A stretch of 25,842 bases of DNA. Origin: Pseudomonadota bacterium (GTDB taxonomy: Bacteria > Desulfobacterota > Desulfobacteria > Desulfobacterales > C00003060). The stretch's first letter is position 1. The number at the start of each line of letters is the position of its first letter. Where the stretch lies: contig JADFWI010000101.1 of the NCBI GenBank assembly GCA_015222985.1, positions 1 through 25,842 on the forward strand, read 5' to 3'. A program made the position numbers and the translations under genes. Of the stretch, positions 1 through 6,947 are shown piece after piece. The notes beneath the pieces were generated by a model. That model worked only from the letters and a program-made list of their open reading frames with translations. It was not told the DNA's origin and searched no databases.

Positions 1-44
1 GTCACGAGAAACTTCCCCGATTCTAAGGCTTGTCTAAAACGCAT
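1..44 (-). CDS. metF: Methylenetetrahydrofolate reductase, second copy (N-terminal 14 codons only)
   Basis: Partial gene running off the left edge of the window. On the minus strand an ATG at 44 opens the peptide MRFRQALESGKFLVT (the last residue is completed outside). This matches the start of the complete MetF at 5360-6277, which reads LERILESGQFAVT. An AGAGGTG ribosome binding site lies just upstream, and only 13 bases separate it from the stop of the preceding metV copy, the same metV-then-metF order as in the first module. By family the enzyme interconverts methylene-THF and methyl-THF with a flavin. The identification rests on a short N-terminus plus conserved gene order. Confidence 0.72.
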   Translation of the reverse strand, partial: MRFRQALESGKFLV

Positions 45-57
45 GGTAGCACCTCTT

Positions 58-726
58 CTATGTGGCTTCGACCTCCCGTAAATCTTCTCTAATCACAATG
101 CCAGGGCGAATGCGCCAGTCCTTGACCTGTGGCTTTTCCTTCAGATAATGCAACATGTTCAAACGCTTCAGAGCATGGTAGATCTGCTGCCAGGCACATG
201 GACGATCCTTGGAGACTTCACATCTTCCCTCTGACGCGCCGCCGCAGGGCCCATTCAGGAGTCCCTTGGCGCAGCGGGTCACAGGGCAGATCCCACCGGT
301 TCTCCACAGAATACAATCCCCGCACGCCATACACATCTCTGCCCAAACTCCGCGTTCTTCCGGCCGCCCTATGAACCTGGTGTTCAGGGCTGGCAACACG
401 TGATGATCGGGAAATACCCTTGCTACTGTCTGAACGCCAGCCCCACAGGCTAGAGAAAGTACGGCATCGCAACGAGCCACACTGTCTCTTATCTGATCAA
501 CAAATTGAGACTCGCACTGTCTGGCGACGGTATCCTCTAAGATCTCAGTCTCCTGTCGCGACATTTTCCTCGCTATGCGAATGGCAGAGCCGATCTCCGC
601 CACCTGCCGCTGCCCACCTGCAAAACAAACGGCGGCACACGTCTCACAACCCAGGACCAGAAGGCGGCTATAGTTTTTAGTCATCTGTTCAATCTCATCC
701 AGTCTTTTCTGCTCGACCACAATCAT
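58..726 (-). CDS. metV: MetV-like iron-sulfur/zinc subunit of methylenetetrahydrofolate reductase (copy B)
   Basis: A 222-residue soluble, cysteine-rich protein of the MTHFR C-terminal (MetV) family. This subunit pairs with MetF in acetogens and sulfate reducers and passes electrons to the flavin. Visible motifs are LVLGCETCAA near the N-terminus, SLACGAGVQ mid-protein, CMACGDCILWRTGGICP, and LLNGPCGGASEGRCEVSKD towards the C-terminus, which together could bind an Fe-S cluster or metal. It aligns end to end with the other MetV at 6274-6942, at roughly half identical residues by eye. An AAGGAG site lies 8-9 bases before the ATG, 24 bases downstream of the copy B flavoprotein. The metF copy starts 13 bases after its stop. 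Family assignment is firm; its exact electron partner is inferred. Confidence 0.9.
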   Translation of the reverse strand: MIVVEQKRLDEIEQMTKNYSRLLVLGCETCAAVCFAGGQRQVAEIGSAIRIARKMSRQETEILEDTVARQCESQFVDQIRDSVARCDAVLSLACGAGVQTVARVFPDHHVLPALNTRFIGRPEERGVWAEMCMACGDCILWRTGGICPVTRCAKGLLNGPCGGASEGRCEVSKDRPCAWQQIYHALKRLNMLHYLKEKPQVKDWRIRPGIVIREDLREVEAT

Positions 727-750
727 GCCATCTTCTCCTTGTTTTCGCCC

Positions 751-2853
751 CTAAAGGTTGGGGCTACTGGCTGCACGCTCTCTGAGCGGGTTTGGTCCCA
801 ACCCCGCAATTGTCCGCATTATCTCAACCAACCTCTCTTCTTCAATAAGGCCCCGTGCAGGCATGTCAACGACATGCAGACGCCTCCTGTCCAGGCCAAG
901 CGCCTCCAGCAGGGCGCTGGCATGCGCCATCCGCCTTTTCACACTCTCCCTTTTCTCTGGAAAAGGGTCCATTTCAGCCGGGCATCCAACGAGAAGGACC
1001 GCGTCAGCCCCGCACTCAAATGCCTTCAACACATCAGATGTGTCAATCCTTCTCAGTCCGAAGACCATCACCGGGGCGATATTGGGGTAGTTCTTTCTCA
1101 GGCTGCTCAAATGGCTTTGATTGAAGTTTCCGTGGTAGTCAAACAAGCCCAGCACCACAGAGTCCTGAAACGCGCTCACAGCCTTCTCAATCTCTTTGGC
1201 GAGCTCACCACCAGGATGAAACCGTATCTCGATGGCCTGAACCGGGCACTCAAGGGCACACATCCCGCAGGCCTGGCAGGTAAACCGATCGATCGTAATC
1301 TCTCCCATCTTGTTCGTGACGGGTACGCCGACCGGGCAAACCATTACACAGTTGAGACAGGAGACACATTTATCCGTGTTTACGCTTGCGCCAAGATGAC
1401 AATGCAGGCACCTGAGAGCCTCTTTGGTGGCCAGCTCCTCGGAAAGGACGGATTCTACCTCGCGAAACCCCCTAAGTCGTTCCTTAAGCGGAAGGCTGGG
1501 CTTTGTGCACCTGGCAAATTTTGTGGTTTTTTCGATTATGGACGGGCAAAGCCTGGCCTTTTCAATCTCTTTAGCAGGTTCAACGGCGGGCGTTGATTCT
1601 CCTTTCAGATAGTGATCTATTGAAATCGCAGCCCGTTTGCCTGCACCAATCGCCTCAACAACGGTGGCCGGCCCGGTAACCGCATCGCCCCCGGCAAAGA
1701 CCCCGGGCTGGGTGGTCACCAGGGTATAAGGGCCTTTCACAATAATCCGTTTTTTTCTTTCACTAACCCGTAATTCATCGGCCACCAAAGAAGATTCAGG
1801 TGCCTGGCCAATTGCGACAATCACCATATCCACAGTAAGGGTAAATTCAGATCCCGGAACAGGCTTTGGGCTTCTTCGACCACTGGCATCGGGCTCACCC
1901 AACTCGTTATTGATGCATCTTAAAGCCGAAACCTTCCCATCTTTTCCAAGGATTTCAAGTGGTGAGGTCAAATAGGCTATCTTAATACCTTCATGGATGG
2001 CCTCTTCAATCTCCTCTTGGGATGCTGGCATCTCTTCTAAATCTCGCCTGTAAAGGATATGAGCCGCCCCGGCCCCCAGGCGAAGGGCGCAGCGAGCTGA
2101 ATCAATAGCCGTGTTTCCCCCTCCAATCACAGCCACTCGGTTGCCGACCTTGGGGGATTGCTCTTGGTTCACGCCTCGCAAGAATGAAACCGCAGGGACT
2201 ACTCCATCCAGTTCATCCTCACCCGGGATGCCCAGCTTGCGGTCCTTATGCGCGCCAATGGCCACAAATACAGCTTTGTATCCCTGCTTGGTCAGATCAC
2301 TGAGCTTGATCTCTTTGCCGATACGAAGCCCTGTCTTAACCTCAATGCCCAGGTCAAGAATGGCCTGGATCTCTTCATCCAGAACATCTTTGGGGAGGCG
2401 ATATTCGGGCACGCCCACTCTAAGCATCCCCCCCAAAACCGGCAAGGCTTCAAAGATGGTCACATGGTGGCCAAGCAATGCCAGGTCATGAGCGGCCGCA
2501 AGCCCGGCAGGCCCAGAGCCAACCACTGCCACCTTGTGCCCACTTGATGCGCTAGGAGGTAGCGCCCTAAACTGTTCCTTCCAGAGGCCATCAGCGGCAA
2601 AACGTTTCAGCGCGGCTATGGCAATCGGCTCATCCACTTGCCCCCTCTTGCAGGCAATCTCGCAGGGATGGGTGCAAATACGGCCGCATACGCGAGGCAA
2701 AGGATTATGTTTTCTTATTTCAACGAATGCCTCTTCAAACCTCCTTTCAGCGATATGCTGAACGTACCCTCTGACATCAGTAAGAATAGGACAGGCTGAC
2801 TGGCAAGGAGGGGGGGGCATAGAGTCAGCATCTTTATGAGCTGCGTTATTCAT
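751..2853 (-). CDS. GltD-type NAD(P)H flavoprotein fused to 2x[4Fe-4S] ferredoxin and degenerate MvhD-like domain (copy B)
   Basis: A 700-residue three-part fusion. Residues about 15-90 hold the GltD/NfnB-type N-terminal Fe-S cysteines (C17, C21, CGRICTHPC at 56-64, C68). Residues about 105-420 form the FAD/NAD(P)H oxidoreductase with VVGSGPAGLAAAH (FAD), VIGGGNTAIDSA at about 242 (pyridine nucleotide) and FAGGDAVTGPATVVEAI. Two ferredoxin motifs follow (CVSCLNCVMVCP at about 496 and CQACGMCALECP at about 526). Residues about 565-690 resemble MvhD but keep only the GC of LLVGC among its usual cluster cysteines. LYRRDLEEMPA after the nucleotide motif is typical of NADPH-using relatives. The AGGA site overlaps the stop of the kinase gene upstream. 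metV and metF follow directly, so it is the likely electron input or output of MTHFR copy B. The nucleotide preference is an inference. Confidence 0.88.
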   Translation of the reverse strand: MNNAAHKDADSMPPPPCQSACPILTDVRGYVQHIAERRFEEAFVEIRKHNPLPRVCGRICTHPCEIACKRGQVDEPIAIAALKRFAADGLWKEQFRALPPSASSGHKVAVVGSGPAGLAAAHDLALLGHHVTIFEALPVLGGMLRVGVPEYRLPKDVLDEEIQAILDLGIEVKTGLRIGKEIKLSDLTKQGYKAVFVAIGAHKDRKLGIPGEDELDGVVPAVSFLRGVNQEQSPKVGNRVAVIGGGNTAIDSARCALRLGAGAAHILYRRDLEEMPASQEEIEEAIHEGIKIAYLTSPLEILGKDGKVSALRCINNELGEPDASGRRSPKPVPGSEFTLTVDMVIVAIGQAPESSLVADELRVSERKKRIIVKGPYTLVTTQPGVFAGGDAVTGPATVVEAIGAGKRAAISIDHYLKGESTPAVEPAKEIEKARLCPSIIEKTTKFARCTKPSLPLKERLRGFREVESVLSEELATKEALRCLHCHLGASVNTDKCVSCLNCVMVCPVGVPVTNKMGEITIDRFTCQACGMCALECPVQAIEIRFHPGGELAKEIEKAVSAFQDSVVLGLFDYHGNFNQSHLSSLRKNYPNIAPVMVFGLRRIDTSDVLKAFECGADAVLLVGCPAEMDPFPEKRESVKRRMAHASALLEALGLDRRRLHVVDMPARGLIEEERLVEIMRTIAGLGPNPLRERAASSPNL

Positions 2854-2863
2854 GAAAAATTTC

Positions 2864-4351
2864 CTACGAGACGGGGAGCGACACTACGAAGGTCGTACCC
2901 TTTCCGACTTCACTTTCCACGCGGACTGAACCGTTGTGGGCATCCAGAATCCCTTTGACGATCGACAGCCCAAGGCCTGAGCCAGTTACACGCCTGGTTT
3001 GTTCCGTCTTGATGCGATAGAATCTCTCAAAAACCCGGTCAATATCTTCTGGCGGAATGCCTATGCCCGTGTCAGCTACCTTGAACCGTAGGTCTTTGCC
3101 CGCCTTGTTGAGGACCACCTGCACATTCCCACCCTTTGGGGTGTATTTGATGGCATTGCTGATGAGGTTAACAAAGACCGCCTCTATGCCGCCCCTGTCG
3201 CCACTGAACGATGGGACTTCTTCCTCAATTTCGGACTTCATGCTAATGCCTTTCTCTTCAGCAGACAGGCGCATAAGCTCAACGGTTCGCTGCAAGATCT
3301 CCGCCAGGTCCAGGCTTTCAATCTTCTGGATCGATTTGCCCTCCTGAATACGCCTATAGTCCAGGATGTCGTTGACCAAGGTAATCATTCCCTTGGTCTT
3401 TTCCTTGGCCTTCCCGAGGAGATCTGTCTGTTTAGAAGTAAGATCCCCGGCCAGTCCGTCATGAATTACAGAAATCTGCATCAGCAGGGAGCTCAAAGGA
3501 GCCTTAAGTTCGTGGGAGACCATGGAGAGAAAATCAGCCCTCAGTTTATCCATTGCGCTAATCCCTGTGACGTCATGAAAGAGGCATACCGCACCAACGA
3601 CCGTTCCATCTCCATTCTTCACAGGGTCTACATGTACACGAAACGATTTTTCTTGCACCTTGACCACAGGTTCTTCGCCGGCCATCAAAGGAGCCAAGGA
3701 ACTGTCCGATTGAATTGCACGCAATATGAACGATAACAACTCATCCGACTCAATGCACTCTGAAACGGGACGTCCTAGGGTCTTTGCCTCAGTCAAGCCA
3801 AACAGGCTTGCGGCTTTTTCATTGAACAGTACAATATCCGTCCGCCAATCCGCCACTACGAGAGCGTCGGCAAGGCTGTTGAGGATCGCGAGAAGATTCT
3901 CTTCACGGCCCGGTTTACTTAAGGTGGCCTGCCTTTGCCGTCTCAGCACCCTCAGTTGGCGCCTGCACCTGAAAGCCTCTATGGCCCGATTCATCTTTGT
4001 CCAAAAGCGGTCCTTGGTAAAGCTCTTGCGGATGCAGTCGTAGGCTCCGGCATGCATTGCCTCGATGGCTTCCTCTCCACAGTTGGTAGACATGGTCATG
4101 ATCAGGATTTCACTCCTGGCCTTTTGCAGGATGTTGATGAGAGACATCCCGCCCCACCCGGCAAGCTCAAGGGAAAGGAGCATGATGTCCACATCTCCTG
4201 GATGTTTCTGGGTGATATCCAGGGCCTCTTCAACAGACTCGGCCGTGCGGACCCCGTGGCCTTCGTCCATGAGGAGTTGTCGGCATCGTTGCATAATGGT
4301 AATATCGTTTTCTACCACCAATACGTTGATGGTCGGCTTGATCAACATCAT
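2864..4351 (-). CDS. Sensor histidine kinase with N-terminal pseudo-receiver and PAS domain
   Basis: A 495-residue cytoplasmic kinase with no membrane segment. Residues 1-125 form a receiver-like domain, 150-270 a PAS domain (ILNSLADALVVADW), 275-340 the HisKA domain with phospho-accepting H280 in SMVSHELKAPLSSL, and 345-495 the ATPase with N box NLISNAIKYTPKGG, G1 DTGIGIP and G2 GSGLGLSIV. The receiver has serine (S60, in IMLLSLELAG) where the phospho-accepting aspartate should be, and only E14 and D16 in the acidic pocket, so it probably cannot be phosphorylated. It follows two stand-alone receivers with a 4-base gap, suggesting coupled translation, and is followed 10 bases later by flavoprotein copy B. 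Its signal is unknown; soluble PAS kinases often sense redox or small ligands. Confidence 0.92.
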   Translation of the reverse strand: MMLIKPTINVLVVENDITIMQRCRQLLMDEGHGVRTAESVEEALDITQKHPGDVDIMLLSLELAGWGGMSLINILQKARSEILIMTMSTNCGEEAIEAMHAGAYDCIRKSFTKDRFWTKMNRAIEAFRCRRQLRVLRRQRQATLSKPGREENLLAILNSLADALVVADWRTDIVLFNEKAASLFGLTEAKTLGRPVSECIESDELLSFILRAIQSDSSLAPLMAGEEPVVKVQEKSFRVHVDPVKNGDGTVVGAVCLFHDVTGISAMDKLRADFLSMVSHELKAPLSSLLMQISVIHDGLAGDLTSKQTDLLGKAKEKTKGMITLVNDILDYRRIQEGKSIQKIESLDLAEILQRTVELMRLSAEEKGISMKSEIEEEVPSFSGDRGGIEAVFVNLISNAIKYTPKGGNVQVVLNKAGKDLRFKVADTGIGIPPEDIDRVFERFYRIKTEQTRRVTGSGLGLSIVKGILDAHNGSVRVESEVGKGTTFVVSLPVS

Positions 4352-4355
4352 CTGA

Positions 4356-4739
4356 CTAGTTCTCGCTCAGCCAGTCCCCTACTCGCTCTGCCAACTCTTG
4401 AGATTCGACTGGTTTGGCAATGTAATCGTCGGCCTCGGTGATAAGGCCCATGTGCTGGGTGTAATGCGTTTTGAACATTTCCTGGCCCACGCCCGTGAGC
4501 AGAATGACCGGAATCCTTTTCAGATCTGGGTCTGCCTTAAGGACCACGCACACATCGTATCCGTTCATTTCAGGCATCATTACATCCAGGATGACCAGAT
4601 CGGGTTTCTCGGTCCGTACCTTCTCCAGCCCCTCCTTTCCGTCATAAGCCAATATAACTTCGTAGCCCTTACTCTCCAAAAGGAGCTTTGTTGCGTCACA
4701 AAAGTCGACGTCATCGTCTACTAATAGTACACTTTTCAT
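4356..4739 (-). CDS. Stand-alone response-regulator receiver (CheY-like), second of pair
   Basis: A 127-residue single receiver domain with no output domain. It has the acidic pocket DDD (8-10) in LLVDDDVDF, phospho-acceptor D52 in LVILDVMMPEMNG, the switch threonine in ILLTGVG, and K109 in YIAKPVE. The ATG at 4739 was preferred over an upstream in-frame start at 4787 because the family normally begins a few residues before LLVDDD, and because the extra residues would be encoded in repeat-like spacer sequence. An AGGTG site precedes it. It sits 4 bases before the kinase gene, which is its obvious phosphodonor candidate. With no DNA-binding domain, it must act through protein contact or as a phosphorelay intermediate. 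Confidence 0.9.
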   Translation of the reverse strand: MKSVLLVDDDVDFCDATKLLLESKGYEVILAYDGKEGLEKVRTEKPDLVILDVMMPEMNGYDVCVVLKADPDLKRIPVILLTGVGQEMFKTHYTQHMGLITEADDYIAKPVESQELAERVGDWLSEN

Positions 4740-4852
4740 GGCCACACCTATACAATTGCGGATTCTCAGAAACCGGATTCTGAGCATATTTCCGGTATTT
4801 GGTGAGTTCTAACTCAACGAACTGAACAAACCCAACAAACCCGACAGACCCA
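4740..4852 (-). repeat. Nonanucleotide degenerate tandem array plus small hairpin in the receiver-receiver spacer
   Basis: Read on the plus strand, 4810-4854 is five 9-base units in perfect register (TAACTCAAC, GAACTGAAC, AAACCCAAC, AAACCCGAC, AGACCCATT); the last runs into the stop codon of the upstream receiver gene. Next to it, CTCAGAA at 4765-4771 and TTCTGAG at 4778-4784 form a 7-bp inverted repeat with a 6-base loop. No gene is apparent in the spacer. Confidence 0.75.
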
Positions 4853-5260
4853 TTATTCCTTACCAATCCTTTTAAGGATCTTCCCGACCCTTTCGAGCAA
4901 CGTGGCGCTTTCGATCGGCTTCTCCACATAATCATCCACATCGAGCTGGACACCGGTTTCCAGTTCATAGCGGCGCTGGCTCACGTCCTCTCGCACTGAG
5001 CTAAGGATGATGATCGGCATACTGCCATACTTGGCGTGCCGCGGATCTTTGAGGGCTTTGCATACTTCAAAGCCGTCCATTCTGGGCATGAGGAGATCAA
5101 GTATGAGTAGATCCGGCTGCTCTTCTTTCAGCTTGGCCAGGCACTGCTCGCCATCCTCAGCCGTGACCACGGTATGGTCGGCAGACTCCAATATGATCTG
5201 CAAGGATTCCCGCATGTCAGGATCGTCGTCAACGACCAGAATCTTTGCACTTGTTCCCAT
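4853..5260 (-). CDS. Stand-alone response-regulator receiver (CheY-like), first of pair
   Basis: A 135-residue receiver domain. It has acidic residues D11-D13 in LVVDDDPDM, phospho-acceptor D55 in LLILDLLMPRMDG, serine switch residues in IIILSSV and K114 in YVEKPIE. The loop between the switch serine and the lysine carries extra residues (EDVSQRRYELETGVQLD), a length it roughly shares with its neighbour, suggesting a common subfamily. The ATG at 5260 follows an AGGGGGT site; an in-frame start at 5305 would add residues encoded by the heptad repeat array and is unlikely. It has no output domain. It is encoded between metF and the second receiver, so it is probably co-transcribed with the methyl-branch genes. 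Confidence 0.9.
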   Translation of the reverse strand: MGTSAKILVVDDDPDMRESLQIILESADHTVVTAEDGEQCLAKLKEEQPDLLILDLLMPRMDGFEVCKALKDPRHAKYGSMPIIILSSVREDVSQRRYELETGVQLDVDDYVEKPIESATLLERVGKILKRIGKE

Positions 5261-5269
5261 GGTACACCC

Positions 5270-5350
5270 CCTATCATTTATTATTTGCCATTTATCATTG
5301 GTCATTGATTAGAACTTACGGGCTTCGCCCCAATACTCCATCACTCCATT
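5270..5350. repeat. Degenerate heptanucleotide tandem array in the metF-receiver spacer
   Basis: On the plus strand 5270-5311 reads as six consecutive 7-base units in register: CCTATCA, TTTATTA, TTTGCCA, TTTATCA, TTGGTCA, TTGATTA. TTTATTA, TTTATCA and TTGGTCA recur in the arrays at 16605-16639 and, in part, 17620-17701. Further along, ACTCCATC and ACTCCATT (5335-5350) form an 8-base tandem pair. The array lies between the metF stop and the receiver's ribosome binding site. Confidence 0.8.
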
Positions 5351-5359
5351 CCCAAGATA

Positions 5360-6277
5360 CTACACCACCGGCCTCGGCATCAAGCCGGCTTCTTCCACGA
5401 TGCGGGGGACGATATCTTCCCAGGCCACCGCCATGATATGAATGCCGTGGACCCCCTCAACTTCTTTGAGTTGCTCGATAGTCTCCAAACAGATCTTCAC
5501 CCCTTCTTCCTTAGGATCTTTGGCGTCCGCCATCCGGTCAACGATTTCCAGCGGCACGCTTAACCCAGACACATTATTTCTCATGTAGCGAGCCATACCA
5601 ACTGACTTGACGGGTATTATGCCGGCAAGAATATGGGTTTTTTCATCCAGGCCCCTGTCTCTGACCATCTTCATCCATTCAGTAAACTTGGGCATGTCAA
5701 AGATGCCCTGAGTTTGAATAAAATCCGCTCCCGCCTTCACCTTCTTGGCCAAGCGGATGACCCGAAACTCAAAGGGATCAGCAAACGGATTGGCGGCCGC
5801 ACCGATAAAAAGCGGCACATCTCCTGAGATCTCTTCGCCGTTGAGGAACTCGTGCTCATCCCTCATTGTCTTGACCATCTGAATGAACTGGATTGAATCG
5901 ATGTCGTACACCCCTTTGGCCGTAGGATGATTGCCAAACTTTTGATGATCGCCGGAAAGACAAAGGACATTGTGAATTCCCAATGCGGCTGCGCCCAGGA
6001 TGTCGCTCTGCAAGGCGAGACGATTCCGGTCTCTCACGACCATCTGAAGGACCGGTTCCACGCCAAGCCTTTTTAGCAAAACGCAGCCGCTCAAGCTTGA
6101 CATGCGCACGATAGCGGTCTGGTTGTCCGTTACATTCAGGGCGTCACAGCAAAACTTTAAGAGATCCCCTTTTCTCTGAATGACCTTGGACGAACTCCCT
6201 TTGGGAGGCCCGGCCTCAGCAGTCACAGCAAACTGGCCACTTTCCAGAATTCTTTCCAGACTACTCCCTGACTTCAT
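5360..6277 (-). CDS. metF: Methylenetetrahydrofolate reductase (copy A, complete)
   Basis: A 305-residue TIM-barrel enzyme of the MetF family that interconverts 5,10-methylene-THF and 5-methyl-THF, the last step of the methyl branch before the corrinoid protein. Landmarks are VTAEAGPPKG near the N-terminus, DALNVTDNQTA, HNVLCLSGDHQKFG, FIGAAANPFADP, and AGADFIQTQGIFD followed by ILAGIIPVKS, all typical of the family. Its ATG overlaps the metV stop (ATGA at 6274-6277), so the two are translationally coupled, as expected for a MetVF complex. The length suits the short MetF form that lacks a C-terminal regulatory domain and depends on MetV. The direction of the reaction in the cell (CO2 fixation or acetyl-CoA oxidation) cannot be read from sequence. 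Confidence 0.95.
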   Translation of the reverse strand: MKSGSSLERILESGQFAVTAEAGPPKGSSSKVIQRKGDLLKFCCDALNVTDNQTAIVRMSSLSGCVLLKRLGVEPVLQMVVRDRNRLALQSDILGAAALGIHNVLCLSGDHQKFGNHPTAKGVYDIDSIQFIQMVKTMRDEHEFLNGEEISGDVPLFIGAAANPFADPFEFRVIRLAKKVKAGADFIQTQGIFDMPKFTEWMKMVRDRGLDEKTHILAGIIPVKSVGMARYMRNNVSGLSVPLEIVDRMADAKDPKEEGVKICLETIEQLKEVEGVHGIHIMAVAWEDIVPRIVEEAGLMPRPVV

Positions 6278-6942
6278 GATTTGAGGTCCTCTATGATCAT
6301 TTTTCTAGGTCCGCCGTGTCCGGCAGGTGACCAGTCCTTTACAGGAAAGATCTCTTCCAGCATCTCCAGACGATTTAGCCTGGCGAGACGATCAATGATT
6401 AATTGCCACACACAATCTACGTCTTTGCTGATTTCACACTTCCCATTCACTGAACCGCCGCACGGGCCATTGAGAAGCTGTTTGGAGCACCTGGCAATGG
6501 GGCACAGCCCGGCTGTTTTATCCAAGATACAGTCCCCGCAGCCAGCACACCGTTCTGACCACACCCCCAATTCCTCTGTCACTCCCAGGAACGTCGTATT
6601 GCAACCGGGCAAGATCATCTTGTCCGGGAACCGTTCGGCGAGCATCTGCACGCCGGCCCCGCAGGCTAGAGAGAGCACAGCATCGCAGCCACGTACCTTG
6701 TCTCCGATCAGGTCAACAAGTTCAGGGTCACACTGTCTGGCAATGGCATCTTCCAAAATGTCACCGGGCTTCCCGGAGATCTTCCTCTCCATGCGAATCA
6801 TGGAGGCCAATTCTTTGACCTCCCGCTCTCCACCGGCAAAAGACATGGCGGAACAGGTTTGACATCCCAAGACCAGAAGGCGATCGTAATGGCTGGCCAT
6901 TTCTTTGATCTGGGCAAATTGTTTCTGCTCCAACGTAATCAT
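6274..6942 (-). CDS. metV: MetV-like iron-sulfur/zinc subunit of methylenetetrahydrofolate reductase (copy A)
   Basis: A 222-residue partner of MetF, the same length as copy B at 58-726. Cysteine motifs in order are LVLGCQTCSA (about 24-33), SLACGAGVQ (about 91-99), CAGCGDCILDKTAGLCP, and LLNGPCGGSVNGKCEISKD. These match the MTHFR C-terminal family, in which MetV bridges MetF to a separate electron carrier. It starts 5 bases after the stop of the copy A flavoprotein and overlaps metF by 4 bases, so flavoprotein, MetV and MetF are probably made together. No signal peptide or membrane segment is seen. Confidence 0.92.
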   Translation of the reverse strand: MITLEQKQFAQIKEMASHYDRLLVLGCQTCSAMSFAGGEREVKELASMIRMERKISGKPGDILEDAIARQCDPELVDLIGDKVRGCDAVLSLACGAGVQMLAERFPDKMILPGCNTTFLGVTEELGVWSERCAGCGDCILDKTAGLCPIARCSKQLLNGPCGGSVNGKCEISKDVDCVWQLIIDRLARLNRLEMLEEIFPVKDWSPAGHGGPRKMIIEDLKS

Positions 6943-6947
6943 GTACT

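Noticed and set aside
739..1596. A 285-residue plus-strand open frame
   Set aside because: It lies wholly antisense to the copy B flavoprotein, shows no family resemblance and arises from the codon bias of the real gene.
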